DNA of 8,151 nt from contig JAPKCR010000072.1 in assembly GCA_026421135.1 (NCBI GenBank), forward strand, positions 1-8,151, given 5' to 3'. Numbering within the stretch: the stretch's first letter is position 1; the number at the start of each line of letters is the position of its first letter. The position numbers were made by a program, and so were the translations under genes. The notes beneath the pieces were generated by a model, which was not told the origin of the DNA, did no database searches, and saw only the letters and a program-made list of their open reading frames with translations. Of this stretch, positions 1-6,212 are shown one piece after another. Source of the stretch: Sulfitobacter sp. GTDB taxonomy: Bacteria > Pseudomonadota > Alphaproteobacteria > Rhodobacterales > Rhodobacteraceae.

Positions 1-1
1 T

Positions 2-265
2 GTCGAAACCCTTGAGCAGTTTGTTTGGGGCACTATTCACAAGCAATTCTATGCACGGCGCACCGAATGGTTCGAAGTTCTGGGAAAAATGCATTTTGTA
101 ATGTGGTGGGTGCCAAAGGGGCATCAGCCTACCTTGGAAGAAGCACTGGCGCGTCTGGACCATTTGCGCGAAAACGGCGACAGTGACCATGCGTTTGGCT
201 GGGCGCATCTGAAACAGGCAACGCGCTGGCAAAGCGATGGTTGCCAGGCCACAGCGGCGGAGTAA
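2..265 (+). CDS. DUF3291 family protein, 3' end (partial)
   Basis: The frame is open from the window edge to a TAA at 263-265, giving the last 87 residues of a protein whose start lies upstream. The visible part is rich in Trp and His, with stretches such as VWGTIHKQFYARR, EWFEVLGKMHFVMWW and VPKGHQPTLEEALARL. I recognise these as the C-terminal part of the DUF3291 family, small proteins of unknown biochemical function that resemble the antibiotic-biosynthesis-monooxygenase (ABM-like, ferredoxin-like fold) group. No signal peptide can be judged because the N-terminus is missing. It ends 4 nt before the next gene and is in line with the nuo operon, so it is probably co-transcribed with it. Family assignment is by recall of sequence pattern; a catalytic role is not claimed. 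Confidence 0.75.
   Translation, partial: VETLEQFVWGTIHKQFYARRTEWFEVLGKMHFVMWWVPKGHQPTLEEALARLDHLRENGDSDHAFGWAHLKQATRWQSDGCQATAAE
259..262 (+). promoter_or_regulatory. Shine-Dalgarno GGAG that sets the start of the lipoprotein at 270
   Basis: GGAG lies 7 nt before the ATG at 270, inside the last codons of the DUF3291 gene. The longer in-frame start at 237 would put eleven mostly basic residues before a normal lipoprotein signal peptide and has no comparable ribosome site, so 270 is preferred. Confidence 0.65.
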
Positions 266-269
266 GAAG

Positions 270-596
270 ATGAAGTTTTTAGTAGTTATTTGCACGGTGG
301 CCTCGGTCTTGGCTGGTTGTACGGCCCAAGAGGACAAGATTGCCTTTGACGGCAAGTATTTCAGAACCAAGCTGAGCAAGGTTGACGGTCAACGTGACGT
401 GTTCACGCTGCTGGTGAAAAACGCCTCGCAGTCGATTGACGGGGCCCGCGAGGCCGCCCGTTACGAGGCGACGGTTTATTGTGTGAACACCTATGGCAGT
501 TCTGACATTACGTGGGCTGTGGGCCCTGACGCCCCCGCCGAAAATTTGCGCCTTAATGGTGATAGTTTGACCTTTTCTGGGTCTTGCCCTTCTTGA
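270..596 (+). CDS. Small periplasmic lipoprotein of unknown function (nuo-linked)
   Basis: This encodes 108 residues from the ATG at 270. The N-terminus is a lipoprotein signal: Lys2, a hydrophobic stretch (residues 3-15) and a lipobox LAGC with the lipidated Cys at residue 17, followed by TAQED. The mature protein should be anchored by lipid and face the periplasm. It has two further cysteines, Cys71 and Cys106 (two residues before the C-terminus), which could form a disulfide. The body contains FRTKLSKVDGQRDVFTLLVK and AREAARYEATVYC, which suggests a small mixed alpha/beta domain. I do not recognise a named family. It lies 4 nt after the DUF3291 gene and about 115 nt before DUF5333, within the nuo operon. 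It loosely resembles the other lipoprotein gene at 3130-3516 in layout and around the TKL...DG...D segment. A role in complex I biogenesis is only positional inference. Confidence 0.8.
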   Translation: MKFLVVICTVASVLAGCTAQEDKIAFDGKYFRTKLSKVDGQRDVFTLLVKNASQSIDGAREAARYEATVYCVNTYGSSDITWAVGPDAPAENLRLNGDSLTFSGSCPS

Positions 597-670
597 CGGA
601 TTGCGCGACACACCGGATGCAAATGGCTGATTTCGGGATGTTATTGCATAACAACGATGTCGGTTCCCAT

Positions 671-699
671 ATGCAGACGGGGCATTCCGCCCCCTGCAT
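671..699 (+). promoter_or_regulatory. Strong bulged RNA hairpin before DUF5333
   Basis: ATGCAG (671-676) pairs with CTGCAT (694-699) and GGGGC (679-683) pairs with GCCCC (689-693), leaving a two-base AC bulge on the 5' side and an ATTCC loop. This gives 11 Watson-Crick pairs in 29 nt. The 3' arm ends one base before the AGGAG ribosome site. The lack of a following T-run argues against an intrinsic terminator. An mRNA-stability or translation-tuning element inside the operon is more likely, but that is inference. Confidence 0.6.
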
Positions 700-700
700 G

Positions 701-705
701 AGGAG
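701..705 (+). promoter_or_regulatory. Shine-Dalgarno AGGAG that decides the DUF5333 start
   Basis: AGGAG directly touches the upstream candidate ATG at 706 (zero spacing) but sits 6 nt from the ATG at 712. Spacing therefore favours 712. The choice only removes Met-Lys from the signal peptide. Confidence 0.7.
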
Positions 706-711
706 ATGAAG

Positions 712-1113
712 ATGCGTAACGTATTGATTGCCGTGATATCTGTGGCATTGCTGGCCAGCCCCGTCGCCGCCAAACCGCCGCTGCGGGACGTTGCCGCTGT
801 TGATGGTGCGCTTTTGGATCTGGGTCTGGCTGATAGGATTCGTAAGGAATGCCCTGATATTTCGGCGCGGATGATCCGGGCGATCAGTTATTTGAATAAT
901 ATCCAGCAAACTGCGCGGTCTTTGGGCTATACAGATGCCGAAATTGATGCATATCGGAAAAGCCCTGAAGAAAAAGCGCGCATGAAAGCCCGTGGTGCTG
1001 CATATTTACAGGCGAATGGGGTCGATACTTCGGACCCGCAAAGCTATTGTGCGCTTGGGCGTGCAGAAATCCAAAAATCGAGCCGTATCGGTTCGTTACT
1101 GAGAGCGAAATAA
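712..1113 (+). CDS. DUF5333 family secreted protein
   Basis: This encodes 133 residues from the ATG at 712 (135 if the ATG at 706 is used). Residues 1-20 form a Sec signal peptide with Arg2, a hydrophobic core and a good signal-peptidase-I site (SPVAA before KPP), so the mature protein should be periplasmic. The mature part is mostly helical in appearance and contains [54 protein letters not shown] and the C-terminal [13 protein letters not shown]...IGSLLRAK. It has two cysteines (Cys47 and Cys113), a plausible disulfide pair. I recognise this pattern as DUF5333, an uncharacterised family that I associate with nuo clusters in Rhodobacteraceae. It ends 4 nt before nuoG. The function is unknown; a periplasmic factor connected with complex I is positional inference. 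The hairpin at 671-699 may influence its translation. Confidence 0.8.
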   Translation: MRNVLIAVISVALLASPVAAKPPLRDVAAVDGALLDLGLADRIRKECPDISARMIRAISYLNNIQQTARSLGYTDAEIDAYRKSPEEKARMKARGAAYLQANGVDTSDPQSYCALGRAEIQKSSRIGSLLRAK

Positions 1114-1117
1114 GCAT

Positions 1118-3133
1118 ATGAGCGATATCCGCAAGATCATCATTGACGGTAAAGAAGTCGAAGTCGAAGGGGCGATGACGCTTATTCAGGCCTGCGAGGA
1201 AGTGGGCGTGGAAATTCCGCGTTTCTGCTATCACGAGCGTCTGTCGATCGCGGGTAACTGCCGTATGTGTCTTGTTGAAGTCGTGGGCGGCCCGCCCAAG
1301 CCTGCCGCGTCTTGCGCGATGCAAGTTCGCGATTTGCGCCCCGGTCCCGAAGGCCAGCCGCCTGTCGTGAAAACCAATTCGCCCATGGTTAAGAAGGCCC
1401 GCGAGGGCGTGATGGAATTCTTGTTGATCAACCACCCGCTGGATTGTCCTATCTGCGATCAGGGCGGCGAGTGTGATTTGCAAGATCAGGCAATGGCGTA
1501 CGGCGTCGATTTCAGCCGCTACCGTGAACCCAAACGCGCGACTGAAGACCTTGATCTGGGGCCATTGGTTGAAACCCACATGACGCGCTGCATTTCCTGC
1601 ACCCGTTGTGTGCGCTTTACTACTGAAGTTGCTGGCATTCACCAGATGGGCCAGACAGGCCGTGGTGAAGACGCTGAGATTACCGCTTATCTTGGTCAGA
1701 CGCTTGATTCGAACCTTCAGGGCAACATCATTGATCTGTGTCCCGTCGGCGCTTTGGTGTCGAAGCCATACGCCTTTACGGCGCGGCCATGGGAATTGTC
1801 CAAGACGGAATCCATTGATGTGATGGATGCGCTTGGGTCTAATATCCGCGTCGATACCAAAGGCCGCGAAGTCATGCGCATGTTGCCACGCAACCATGAT
1901 GGCGTAAACGAAGAATGGATTTCCGACAAAACGCGTTTCGTCTGGGATGGTCTGCGCCGTCAGCGACTGGACACGCCCTATATCCGCGAGAACGGCAAGC
2001 TGCGCAAAGCAGAATGGCCCGAAGCACTGGCCGCTGCGGCTGCTGCGATGAAGGGTAAAAAGGTCGCCGGCTTGATCGGTGATCTTGTTCCGGTTGAGGC
2101 TGCATTCGCCTTGAAGCAGATGATCGAAGGGCAGGGCGGTGTTGTTGAATGCCGTACCGACGGTGCGAAGTTGCCAGCGGGCAACCGGTCGGGCTATGTC
2201 GGCACGGCCACCATCGAAGACATTGATACTGCGAAGGCGATCATGTTGATCGGCACGAACCCCGCCGTTGAGGCACCGGTTCTGAACGCACGTATTCGCA
2301 AGGCTTGGTCACGCGGTGCCGATATCGGTCACGTTGGTCCAGCCGCTGATCTAACCTATGATCACGCGCATTTGGGTGACGGCCCTTCGGTCTTGACCGA
2401 CCTGCTCAAGCGTGACCACTCCAATGTCGCGGAAAAGAAGTCTATTATTATTGTAGGTATGGGAGCATTGGCCCGCGAAGACGGTGCCGCGGTTCTGGCA
2501 TCCGCGATGGCGTTGGCCGAAGCAACGAAATCAGGCTTTATGGTGCTGCACACTGCCGCTTCCCGTGTCGGTGCGATGGATATCGGTGCTGTCACTGAGG
2601 GTGGCGTTGGTGATGTCGTGTCTGCCGACGTGGTGTATAACCTTGGTGCAGATGAAGGCGATATTCCTGCAGGTCCTTTCGTGATCTACCAAGGTTCGCA
2701 TGGCGATCGTGGCGCACATCGCGCGGATATCATCCTGCCAGCGGCCGCCTATACCGAAGAAGCCGGGCTTTTCGTCAACACAGAAGGGCGTCCACAATTG
2801 GCCGCACGTGCCAGCTTTGCCCCCGGACAGGCCAAGGAAAACTGGGCCATTCTGCGCGCGCTTAGTGCCGAGATCGGGGCAACTCTTCCGTTCGATTCTT
2901 TGGCTGCGCTGCGCAAAGCACTGGTCGCTGATGTACCACATCTGGGCAAAATCGATAAAGTCCCTGCGAATGAGTGGACCCCGCTAGCACAGGCCAAAAT
3001 GGGCAGTGCTGCATTCCAACCAGCCATCGCTGATTTCTATTTGTCCAACCCTATCGCGCGGGCAAGCCAGTTGATGGCAGAGCTATCGGCGAATGCTAAA
3101 GCCCGTCGCGAAGCGCCCTTGGCGGCGGAGTGA
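1118..3133 (+). CDS. nuoG: NADH-quinone oxidoreductase subunit G (NuoG / Nqo3 / NDUFS1 type)
   Basis: This is the large iron-sulfur subunit of the peripheral arm of complex I. It accepts electrons from NuoE/NuoF and relays them towards NuoI. Length is 671 residues, normal for alphaproteobacterial NuoG and shorter than the enterobacterial form of about 900. Residues about 4-80 are a plant-type ferredoxin domain binding [2Fe-2S] cluster N1b through Cys37, Cys48, Cys51 and Cys66. Residues about 100-120 carry the His/Cys motif for [4Fe-4S] N5 (His106, Cys110, Cys113, Cys119). Residues about 155-210 carry N4 (Cys158, Cys161, Cys164, Cys208 in DLCPVGAL). The rest is a molybdopterin-oxidoreductase-like domain that in this family has no metal cofactor. 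The extra four-cysteine N7 site of E. coli and Thermus enzymes is absent after residue 210, as in mitochondria. The ATG at 1118 is 4 nt after DUF5333 and has only a weak ribosome site, so coupling is likely. The stop overlaps the next gene by 4 nt. Confidence 0.98.
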   Translation: MSDIRKIIIDGKEVEVEGAMTLIQACEEVGVEIPRFCYHERLSIAGNCRMCLVEVVGGPPKPAASCAMQVRDLRPGPEGQPPVVKTNSPMVKKAREGVMEFLLINHPLDCPICDQGGECDLQDQAMAYGVDFSRYREPKRATEDLDLGPLVETHMTRCISCTRCVRFTTEVAGIHQMGQTGRGEDAEITAYLGQTLDSNLQGNIIDLCPVGALVSKPYAFTARPWELSKTESIDVMDALGSNIRVDTKGREVMRMLPRNHDGVNEEWISDKTRFVWDGLRRQRLDTPYIRENGKLRKAEWPEALAAAAAAMKGKKVAGLIGDLVPVEAAFALKQMIEGQGGVVECRTDGAKLPAGNRSGYVGTATIEDIDTAKAIMLIGTNPAVEAPVLNARIRKAWSRGADIGHVGPAADLTYDHAHLGDGPSVLTDLLKRDHSNVAEKKSIIIVGMGALAREDGAAVLASAMALAEATKSGFMVLHTAASRVGAMDIGAVTEGGVGDVVSADVVYNLGADEGDIPAGPFVIYQGSHGDRGAHRADIILPAAAYTEEAGLFVNTEGRPQLAARASFAPGQAKENWAILRALSAEIGATLPFDSLAALRKALVADVPHLGKIDKVPANEWTPLAQAKMGSAAFQPAIADFYLSNPIARASQLMAELSANAKARREAPLAAE

Positions 3134-3516
3134 GAGTTTTGGGAATTATGATATTCCCTGCAATCATGGCTGGCTGCGAAGCGCAGGTGCCCATGGCAGA
3201 GGATTTTATTCCCGACTACCAAGGCGTAGAAACCAAGTTGCTTGATGGCGACTTGGTTCAGTTCAACGTGGCAATGACCAAAGCGCGGTCGGCTGAGAAC
3301 ATAGCAGAGTACGCAGAATGTGCGGCGGCGCGGTATACTTTGATCCGAGGCTTTGGATTTGCCCGCCACGTGCGCACAAATGTTGAGATCGTGGGTGGCG
3401 TCTGGCACGCAGATGCTGTTTACACCATCTCGCCAAGCCTGCCACGGGGCTTGAAGACAATTGATGCCGAAGTAACCGTGCAAAATTGCATGGAACGCGG
3501 CATACCGACGGTGTGA
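3130..3516 (+). CDS. Small lipoprotein of unknown function between nuoG and nuoH
   Basis: This encodes 128 residues starting with GTG at 3130, which overlaps the nuoG stop as GTGA, a typical translational-coupling junction with no independent ribosome site. Starting here gives Arg2, a short hydrophobic run and a lipobox IMAGC with lipidated Cys16. The next in-frame ATG (3148) would leave too short a signal peptide, so GTG is preferred. The mature part contains [51 protein letters not shown] and a C-terminal [10 protein letters not shown]. Cys64 and Cys120 could form a disulfide. I recall similar small ORFs at this nuoG-nuoH position in Rhodobacteraceae but know no named function. It should sit on the periplasmic side of the inner membrane or be sorted to the outer membrane; residue +2 after Cys is Glu, not Asp. 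It ends 6 nt before nuoH. Confidence 0.82.
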   Translation: MRVLGIMIFPAIMAGCEAQVPMAEDFIPDYQGVETKLLDGDLVQFNVAMTKARSAENIAEYAECAAARYTLIRGFGFARHVRTNVEIVGGVWHADAVYTISPSLPRGLKTIDAEVTVQNCMERGIPTV

Positions 3517-3522
3517 GGACCT

Positions 3523-4563
3523 ATGGCTGACTTCTTTTTTAACACCACGCTTGGAACGATCCTGCTGATAATTGGGCAGATTCTCTTGATCGTGGTTCCT
3601 TTGCTACTGGCACTGGCCTTCCTTATGTATGCAGACCGAAAGATCTGGGCGAGCGTTCAGCTGCGCCGGGGTCCGAACGTGGTTGGTATCTATGGATTGC
3701 TGCAATCCTTTGCGGATTTCGGCAAGTACATCGTGAAAGAGGTCGTCGTGCCAGCGGGTGCCGACCGGGCTGTGTTTTTTATGGCCCCGATGGTCAGTCT
3801 GGTTATGGCGCTGGTCGCTTGGGCGGTGATCCCGTTCAACGACGGTTGGGTGTTGTCCGACATTAACGTGGCCATCCTGTTCGTCTTCGCGGTTTCCTCG
3901 CTCGAAGTATACGGCGTGATCATGGGCGGGTGGGCCTCTAACTCCAAATATCCATTCTTGGGTAGCTTGCGCTCTGCCGCGCAAATGATCTCTTACGAGG
4001 TCTCAATCGGTTTGATCATCATCGGTGTAATTATCTCGACCGGGTCGATGAACTTTAGCGGGATCGTTGCAGCACAAGACAGCAACTATGGACTGTTAAG
4101 CTGGTACTGGTTGCCCCACTTTCCGATGCTGATCCTGTTTTTTATCAGCGCATTGGCTGAAACCAACCGCCCCCCGTTCGATCTGCCCGAAGCGGAATCT
4201 GAATTGGTAGCCGGGTATCAGGTTGAATACTCATCCACTCCATTCCTGCTGTTCATGATCGGTGAACTGGTAGCAGTCGTGTTGATGTGCGCACTGATAT
4301 CGCTGATGTTCTTTGGCGGTTGGTTGTCCCCGATCCCGGGCTTGCCTGATGGCATCTTCTGGATGGTCGCAAAAATGGGATTGGTGTTCTTCTTCTTCTC
4401 CTTGGTCAAGGCGATCACGCCGCGCTACCGCTATGACCAGCTGATGCGTCTGGGCTGGAAGGTATTCCTGCCATTCTCGTTGTTCTGGGTGGTTTTTGTG
4501 GCCTTTGCGGCAAAATTCGAATGGTTCTGGGGTGTGTATGCACGCTGGACAGTAGGGGGCTGA
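3523..4563 (+). CDS. nuoH: NADH-quinone oxidoreductase subunit H (NuoH / ND1 type)
   Basis: NuoH is the integral membrane subunit that joins the peripheral and membrane arms and forms most of the ubiquinone access channel. Length is 346 residues, normal for the family. Hydropathy by eye shows about eight membrane segments, starting at residues 10-34 and ending near 315-332. Family hallmarks are [16 protein letters not shown] (37-52), [10 protein letters not shown] (59-68), [17 protein letters not shown] (145-161) and the loop around 212-238 ([20 protein letters not shown] followed by YQVEYSS), whose acidic residues line the quinone-site funnel. The C-terminal [17 protein letters not shown] is also typical. 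A GAGGA sequence at 3515-3519 overlaps the stop of the preceding lipoprotein and lies just before the ATG. The gap to nuoI is 4 nt. Confidence 0.98.
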   Translation: MADFFFNTTLGTILLIIGQILLIVVPLLLALAFLMYADRKIWASVQLRRGPNVVGIYGLLQSFADFGKYIVKEVVVPAGADRAVFFMAPMVSLVMALVAWAVIPFNDGWVLSDINVAILFVFAVSSLEVYGVIMGGWASNSKYPFLGSLRSAAQMISYEVSIGLIIIGVIISTGSMNFSGIVAAQDSNYGLLSWYWLPHFPMLILFFISALAETNRPPFDLPEAESELVAGYQVEYSSTPFLLFMIGELVAVVLMCALISLMFFGGWLSPIPGLPDGIFWMVAKMGLVFFFFSLVKAITPRYRYDQLMRLGWKVFLPFSLFWVVFVAFAAKFEWFWGVYARWTVGG

Positions 4564-4567
4564 TCCG

Positions 4568-5056
4568 ATGACAGACTACACCCGTCACGCCAAGTATTTC
4601 CTGTTGCAGGACTTTTATCACGGTCTAAAGCTGGGCATTAAGTACATGTTCAAGCCCAAGGCGACGATTAACTATCCGCATGAAAAGGGGCCTTTGTCCC
4701 CGCGCTTCCGCGGTGAACATGCGTTGCGCCGCTATGCTAATGGCGAAGAACGCTGCATTGCGTGCAAATTGTGCGAAGCGGTTTGCCCTGCGCAGGCGAT
4801 TACGATTGACGCGGAACCTCGTGAAGATGGCAGCCGACGCACCACGCGGTATGACATTGACATGACAAAATGCATCTACTGCGGTTTCTGCCAAGAAGCC
4901 TGCCCCGTTGACGCGATTGTCGAGGGTCCGAATTTTGAATTCTCGACCGAGACGCGCGAAGAGCTGTATTACGACAAAACCAAATTGCTTGAAAACGGCG
5001 ACCGCTGGGAAGCCGAAATTGCACGCAACCTTGAGATGGATGCACCTTACAGATGA
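4568..5056 (+). CDS. nuoI: NADH-quinone oxidoreductase subunit I (NuoI / TYKY type)
   Basis: NuoI is a ferredoxin-like subunit of the Q-module that carries [4Fe-4S] clusters N6a and N6b and passes electrons towards N2 in NuoB. Length is 162 residues, normal for alphaproteobacteria. The two cluster motifs are [14 protein letters not shown] (Cys63, 66, 69, 73) and [14 protein letters not shown] (Cys102, 105, 108, 112). In this fold the fourth cysteine of each motif binds the other cluster. The N-terminal amphipathic stretch (residues 8-30, [18 protein letters not shown]) fits its position on the membrane surface next to NuoH. A purine-rich AGGGGG at 4554-4559 lies 8 nt before the start. The stop overlaps the next gene by 4 nt (ATGA). 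Confidence 0.98.
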   Translation: MTDYTRHAKYFLLQDFYHGLKLGIKYMFKPKATINYPHEKGPLSPRFRGEHALRRYANGEERCIACKLCEAVCPAQAITIDAEPREDGSRRTTRYDIDMTKCIYCGFCQEACPVDAIVEGPNFEFSTETREELYYDKTKLLENGDRWEAEIARNLEMDAPYR

Positions 5057-5454
5057 CCAATTCCTCAAATCCCTTCGAAGATATGATGCGTCAGATGCAG
5101 GAAATGGCCAAAGCCTTTCCGGGGATGGATGCGTTTTCGCCCAAAGGTTTCGAGGCCATGATGGGCAAGATGCCCAAAGACATGATGGAAACGTTCTTTG
5201 GAAACACGTTGAACCCCGACGGGTTGGATGCCAAAACGCGGATGTTGCTGACGATTGCAGGTTTGACCATGCAGGGTGCACAAAACGACATCGCGCTGAA
5301 ACAGGCAGTAATTCACGCAATCGAGGCTGGCGCGCACAAGCAGCAAGTGATCGATACGATCGGACAGATGGCGGTTTTTGCCGGTCTCCCTGCCATGACC
5401 CGTGCAATGCAAATTGCGCAAGATGTGTTGGATGACAAGGAAGGTGACGCATGA
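5053..5454 (+). CDS. Carboxymuconolactone decarboxylase (CMD)-like protein lacking cysteines
   Basis: This encodes 133 residues with no signal peptide, so it is cytoplasmic. The start codon overlaps the nuoI stop (ATGA) and its own stop overlaps the nuoJ start in the same way. The N-terminal third is rich in Met ([24 protein letters not shown]); there are 16 Met in total. Residues about 50-128 match the all-helical CMD/AhpD-like core: [59 protein letters not shown]. AhpD-type peroxidases use a CxxC pair in the second of these helices, but this protein has no cysteine anywhere, so disulfide or peroxidase chemistry of that kind is excluded. True decarboxylase activity is unsupported by context. 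Being locked between nuoI and nuoJ suggests a structural or assembly role near complex I, which is inference. The family call rests on the core motif pattern. Confidence 0.82.
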   Translation: MTNSSNPFEDMMRQMQEMAKAFPGMDAFSPKGFEAMMGKMPKDMMETFFGNTLNPDGLDAKTRMLLTIAGLTMQGAQNDIALKQAVIHAIEAGAHKQQVIDTIGQMAVFAGLPAMTRAMQIAQDVLDDKEGDA

Positions 5455-6053
5455 GCGTATTTGCATTTTATCTTTTTGCAGTCAGCGTAATTGCAGGCGG
5501 GCTTTTTACCGTTATCAGCCGCAATCCGGTGCATTCGGTGCTTTGGCTGATCCTGTCATTCCTAAGCGCGGCCGGACTGTTCGTGATGCTGAACGCCGAA
5601 TTCGTGGCGATGTTGTTGATCATCGTTTACGTGGGGGCGGTTGCGGTATTGTTCTTGTTCGTAGTGATGATGCTGGACGTTGATTTTGCCGAACTAAAGG
5701 CCGAAATGGCGCGCTATATGCCGCTGGGGCTGCTGATTGGATTGATCGTGTTGATGCAGTTCGTGATGGCCTTTGGCGCATGGGATGCAAATGCCGCCGC
5801 GGAAGGGCTGCGCACGCAGGTGGTCACAGACGAGGTGCAGAATACCGCTGCTTTGGGATTGATCCTGTATGATGAGTATTTCCTGCTGTTCCAACTGTCT
5901 GGTTTGATCCTGCTGGTCGCGATGATCGGGGCGATTGTGCTGACACTTCGCCACCGTGTCGATGTGAAACGCCAAGACGTGGTCGCGCAGATGATGCGCG
6001 ATCCGGCCAAGGCCATGAAATTGAATGATGTGAAACCGGGGCAGGGCCTGTAA
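5451..6053 (+). CDS. nuoJ: NADH-quinone oxidoreductase subunit J (NuoJ / ND6 type)
   Basis: NuoJ is a membrane-arm subunit next to NuoH, NuoA and NuoK, involved in coupling quinone reduction to proton movement. Length is 200 residues. Five membrane segments are visible at about 1-22, 28-48, 52-75, 90-110 and 143-166. The third contains [19 protein letters not shown] (57-75), the conserved helix that carries the pi-bulge and conformational switch in complex [17 protein letters not shown] (19-34) is another family hallmark. The hydrophilic tail (from about 167; [20 protein letters not shown]) is typical of alphaproteobacterial NuoJ. An AAGGAAGG ribosome site (5437-5444) lies in the end of the CMD-like gene, and the start overlaps that gene's stop by 4 nt. 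Confidence 0.98.
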   Translation: MSVFAFYLFAVSVIAGGLFTVISRNPVHSVLWLILSFLSAAGLFVMLNAEFVAMLLIIVYVGAVAVLFLFVVMMLDVDFAELKAEMARYMPLGLLIGLIVLMQFVMAFGAWDANAAAEGLRTQVVTDEVQNTAALGLILYDEYFLLFQLSGLILLVAMIGAIVLTLRHRVDVKRQDVVAQMMRDPAKAMKLNDVKPGQGL

Positions 6054-6062
6054 GGGCTGCCC
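6039..6062 (+). promoter_or_regulatory. Hairpin straddling the nuoJ stop codon
   Basis: GGGCAG (6039-6044) pairs with CTGCCC (6057-6062) across a 12-nt loop that contains the nuoJ TAA at 6051-6053. There is no T-tract after it, so it is not a standard intrinsic terminator. It could affect mRNA stability or access to the ribosome site at 6067-6071. Six pairs with a 12-nt loop could also arise by chance. Confidence 0.35.
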
Positions 6063-6066
6063 GAAC

Positions 6067-6071
6067 AAGGA
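6067..6071 (+). promoter_or_regulatory. Shine-Dalgarno AAGGA for the small ORF at 6080
   Basis: AAGGA lies 8 nt before the ATG at 6080. It is one of the better ribosome sites in the window and is too far from nuoK to serve it, so it is the main evidence that the small ORF is translated. The nearer ATG at 6071 is followed at once by TGA and cannot be a start. Confidence 0.6.
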
Positions 6072-6079
6072 TGTGACCC

Positions 6080-6154
6080 ATGTCGAGAACTACTATTGTT
6101 GTGTTGGTTGTCGTGCTGATCGTTGTTTTCGGCGGCTATAACCTTATCGGATAA
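6080..6154 (+). CDS. 24-residue single-pass membrane protein between nuoJ and nuoK
   Basis: ATG at 6080 to TAA at 6152-6154 encodes 24 residues. The sequence begins MSRTT, continues with an almost unbroken hydrophobic run (IVVLVVVLIVVF, residues 6-17) and ends GGYNLIG. This looks like one transmembrane helix with a positively charged N-terminus (Arg3), predicting a cytoplasmic N-terminus. A well-spaced AAGGA precedes it. It lies 26 nt after nuoJ and 76 nt before nuoK, inside the membrane-arm part of the operon. I recognise no family. It may be a small accessory peptide of complex I, or the N-terminal part of a slightly longer protein whose C-terminus is now out of frame (open frame to 6194). 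It is too short for composition statistics, so confidence is moderate. Confidence 0.55.
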   Translation: MSRTTIVVLVVVLIVVFGGYNLIG

Positions 6155-6194
6155 CGACAGGATCGGGGTGGAAACCCTGACCGCCAAGAACTAA
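6150..6194 (+). other. Possible displaced C-terminal tail of the small ORF (other frame)
   Basis: Reading from GAT at 6150, the +1 frame relative to the small ORF stays open for 14 codons to TAA at 6192-6194 and would encode DNDRIGVETLTAKN. Eleven of its 14 third positions are G or C, similar to a coding frame. Removing one G from the GG at 6149-6150 would join it to the 24-residue ORF as one 37-residue protein. Whether this is a real frameshift, an assembly error or chance cannot be settled here. Confidence 0.3.
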
Positions 6195-6199
6195 AGAAC

Positions 6200-6212
6200 G
6201 CCCGGAACGGGC
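6200..6212 (+). promoter_or_regulatory. Compact GC hairpin upstream of nuoK
   Basis: GCCCG (6200-6204) and CGGGC (6208-6212) form a perfect five-pair stem around a GAA triloop. It ends 8 nt before the GAGGGA ribosome site of nuoK. No T-run follows. It may mark a processing or stability point between the small ORF and nuoK; this is inference. Confidence 0.45.

Larger units (their letters stand above)
597..711 (+). other. Intergenic region between the lipoprotein and DUF5333 genes
   Basis: This is one of the two real gaps in the window. It holds a short inverted repeat GTTAT-TGC-ATAAC (640-652), a strong bulged hairpin (671-699) and the AGGAG ribosome site (701-705). No convincing -35/-10 promoter pair is visible and no T-tract follows the hairpin, so the operon probably reads through. 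A short open frame (ATG 617 to TGA 709, 30 codons) crosses it but has no ribosome site and is not annotated as a gene. Confidence 0.6.

Noticed and set aside
237..269. Upstream start for the first lipoprotein
   Set aside because: It would place MVARPQRRSKK before a complete lipoprotein signal and overlap the DUF3291 gene, and GGAG is correctly spaced only for the ATG at 270.
640..652. Inverted repeat GTTAT-TGC-ATAAC as an operator or FNR-type site
   Set aside because: It does not fit the TTGAT-N4-ATCAA pattern, and a five-base repeat is common by chance.
644..673. Possible promoter: TTGCAT with CATATG 18 nt downstream
   Set aside because: Both hexamers are poor matches to consensus and the second overlaps the hairpin arm. 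The surrounding genes are closely packed in one direction, so there is no independent need for a promoter here.
671..699. Hairpin as an intrinsic terminator
   Set aside because: It is followed by a purine-rich ribosome site, not a T-tract, and by a co-directional gene of the same operon.
593..709. Short plus-strand frame (TTG 593 or ATG 617 to TGA 709) ending in an ATGA overlap with the 706 start
   Set aside because: It has no ribosome site, an unremarkable 30-38 residue translation, and much of it is the hairpin arms. The preferred DUF5333 start at 712 also removes the overlap argument.
884..1897. Long open frame on the minus strand (337 codons) opposite DUF5333 and the first part of nuoG
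   Set aside because: It lies antisense to genes with clear family identity, its translation is rich in His/Arg/Ala with no recognisable domain, and it is best explained as a codon-bias shadow.
4625..5452. Minus-strand open frame of 275 codons opposite nuoI and the CMD-like gene
   Set aside because: It is antisense to two confident genes, with low-complexity Arg/Ser/Pro-rich translation and no family match that I can see.
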